Source: an uncultured Collinsella sp.
Lineage (GTDB): Bacteria > Actinomycetota > Coriobacteriia > Coriobacteriales > Coriobacteriaceae
Assembly: GCA_938045085.1 (NCBI GenBank)
Contig: CALINZ010000126.1
Location: 1-5,296 of the forward strand
DNA: 5,296 nucleotides
Direction: 5' to 3'
The notes beneath the pieces were generated by a model. It saw only the letters and a list, made by a program, of their open reading frames with translations. It had not been told where the DNA came from and made no database searches. Both the position numbers and the translations under genes were made by a program. Positions 4,436-5,296 of the stretch are shown here, piece after piece; the stretch's first letter is position 1; every line of letters starts with the position of its first letter.

Positions 4436-5296
4436 TGACTGACGTGCGCGAGGCTGCGCAGAACCTGATCGAGTACGCTATCCACCGATCGATGATCGGA
4501 CAGGACGACCGCATCTGGGCCTACAACACCATTCTGGAGTGCATCGGCGCCACGGGCCCCGCGCTCGACATGGCCTGGGCGCTCCAGGTTGAGAAACTCT
4601 CGCTCTTGCACCCCGATACCCTGCCCGACTTTGACCTTGAAGGCACGCTCGCCGCGCTTGCCGAGGCCGCCGTTGCCAACGGCGCCGCCGAGGACACGGC
4701 GTCGGGCCGCGACCGTATCGCCATGCGCATCATGGGTGCGCTCATGCCGCGTCCGTCTGCCGTGATTGACGAGTTTACCGGCCGTATGGGCGTCAACGAA
4801 CCCCGCGCCGCGACCGACTGGTTCTACGGCCTGTGCTGCGACGCCGGTTACGTGCGCCGTGCCGCCATCGCGCGCAACATCAAATGGAGCACCCCCACCA
4901 ACTGGGGCGATCTTGAAATCACTATCAACCTGTCCAAACCCGAGAAGGACCCGCGCGATATCGCCGCGGCAGGTGCAGCCAAGAACTTGGGCGAGAAGTA
5001 TCCCGCCTGCCAGCTCTGCATCGAGAACGAGGGCTACCCCGGACGCTCCGCCGCAGCCGACGGCGGCGCTCACCCCGCCCGCCAGAATCTGCGCGTTATC
5101 CCCATTGAGCTCGACGGCGAGCGCTGGGGCTTCCAGTACAGCCCGTACGCGTACTTTAACGAGCACTGCATTGCCATGAGCTCCGAGCATCGTCCGATGC
5201 ACGTCGACCGCAAGGGGCTGACCTGCCTGCTCGACTTTGTCGACCTGTTCCCGCACTACTTTATTGGCTCCAACGCCGACCTGCCCATCGTGGGCG
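4426..5296 (+). CDS. galT: Galactose-1-phosphate uridylyltransferase, class II (3' partial)
   Basis: The open frame gives 290 residues and runs off the window end; the class II family is about 490-510 long, so roughly 60% is present. The enzyme exchanges the UMP group between UDP-glucose and galactose-1-phosphate, the second Leloir step, in the cytoplasm. Class II (Firmicutes-type) hallmarks, in order: DRIAMRIMGALMPRPSAVI (96-114); WFYGLCCDAGYVRRAAIA (132-149); GDLEITINLSKPEKDPRDIA (161-180); YPACQLCIENEGYPGR (192-207), a Cys-containing block; HPARQNLRVIPIEL (216-229); FQYSPYAYFNEHCI (236-249); and FVDLFPHYFIGSNADLPIVG (271-290). The family's catalytic His-x-His segment comes shortly after this point and is outside the window. 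It starts at ATG 4426, overlapping galK by 10 bases, with AAGGGGG upstream; ATG 4435 (TAATG junction) is the alternative and would shorten it by 3 residues. The tight overlap points to coupled translation with galK. Confidence 0.93.
   Translation, partial: MAVMTDVREAAQNLIEYAIHRSMIGQDDRIWAYNTILECIGATGPALDMAWALQVEKLSLLHPDTLPDFDLEGTLAALAEAAVANGAAEDTASGRDRIAMRIMGALMPRPSAVIDEFTGRMGVNEPRAATDWFYGLCCDAGYVRRAAIARNIKWSTPTNWGDLEITINLSKPEKDPRDIAAAGAAKNLGEKYPACQLCIENEGYPGRSAAADGGAHPARQNLRVIPIELDGERWGFQYSPYAYFNEHCIAMSSEHRPMHVDRKGLTCLLDFVDLFPHYFIGSNADLPIVG

Noticed and set aside
4417..5256. Long minus-strand open frame opposite galT (279 residues).
   Set aside because: The plus-strand frame is clearly class II GalT. 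The minus frame is repetitive Gly/Ala/Val sequence without motifs, typical of an antisense shadow.
1..5296. CRISPR arrays, tRNA or rRNA genes, insertion sequences, toxin-antitoxin or phage genes.
   Set aside because: No regularly spaced repeats, tRNA-like folds, transposase motifs or small gene pairs are visible; the window is densely filled by ordinary metabolic and regulatory genes.

Overview
The window is about 60% G+C, uses GTG and ATG starts with strong AGGAGG-like ribosome sites, and carries an anaerobe-type flavodiiron protein next to a galactokinase/class II galactose-1-phosphate uridylyltransferase pair. This suggests a gut-dwelling high-GC anaerobe of the Coriobacteriia. Collinsella is my best guess. 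It is a judgement from protein style and composition, not a database match.

Layout, left to right. (1) 1-495, + strand: the C-terminal effector-sensing domain of a DeoR-family sugar regulator, with its start outside the window. (2) 497-537: a 14-bp perfect hairpin between two convergent genes. Its T-tract lies on the minus-strand side, so it mainly terminates the flavodiiron gene. (3) 570-1730, minus strand: a complete class A flavodiiron protein (FprA family) with all diiron ligands. (4) 1731-1859: a gap holding a candidate extended -10 promoter and two inverted repeats. (5) 1860-2891, minus strand: a complete LacI-family repressor with a GTG start. (6) 2892-3229: a 338-bp divergent regulatory region. 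(7) 3230-4435, + strand: galK. (8) 4426 to the window end, + strand: galT (class II), overlapping the galK stop and cut by the window edge.

The central story is the divergent regulator/galKT unit. Three copies of one operator-like sequence (core TGTTAACGTACTCA, central CG, close to the general LacI/CcpA-type operator pattern) lie between the repressor gene and galK. Two of them are exact 18-bp inverted copies. One overlaps the -35 box of a good galK promoter candidate and the other lies just downstream of the expected transcription start. The third sits in the leader of the repressor gene. The simplest reading is that the LacI-family protein represses galKT and itself, probably with DNA looping, and is released by galactose or a Leloir intermediate. 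GalK phosphorylates galactose and GalT exchanges galactose-1-phosphate with UDP-glucose. No epimerase or transporter lies in the window. The flavodiiron protein (oxygen or NO reduction) appears to be a separate transcription unit with its own promoter and terminator.
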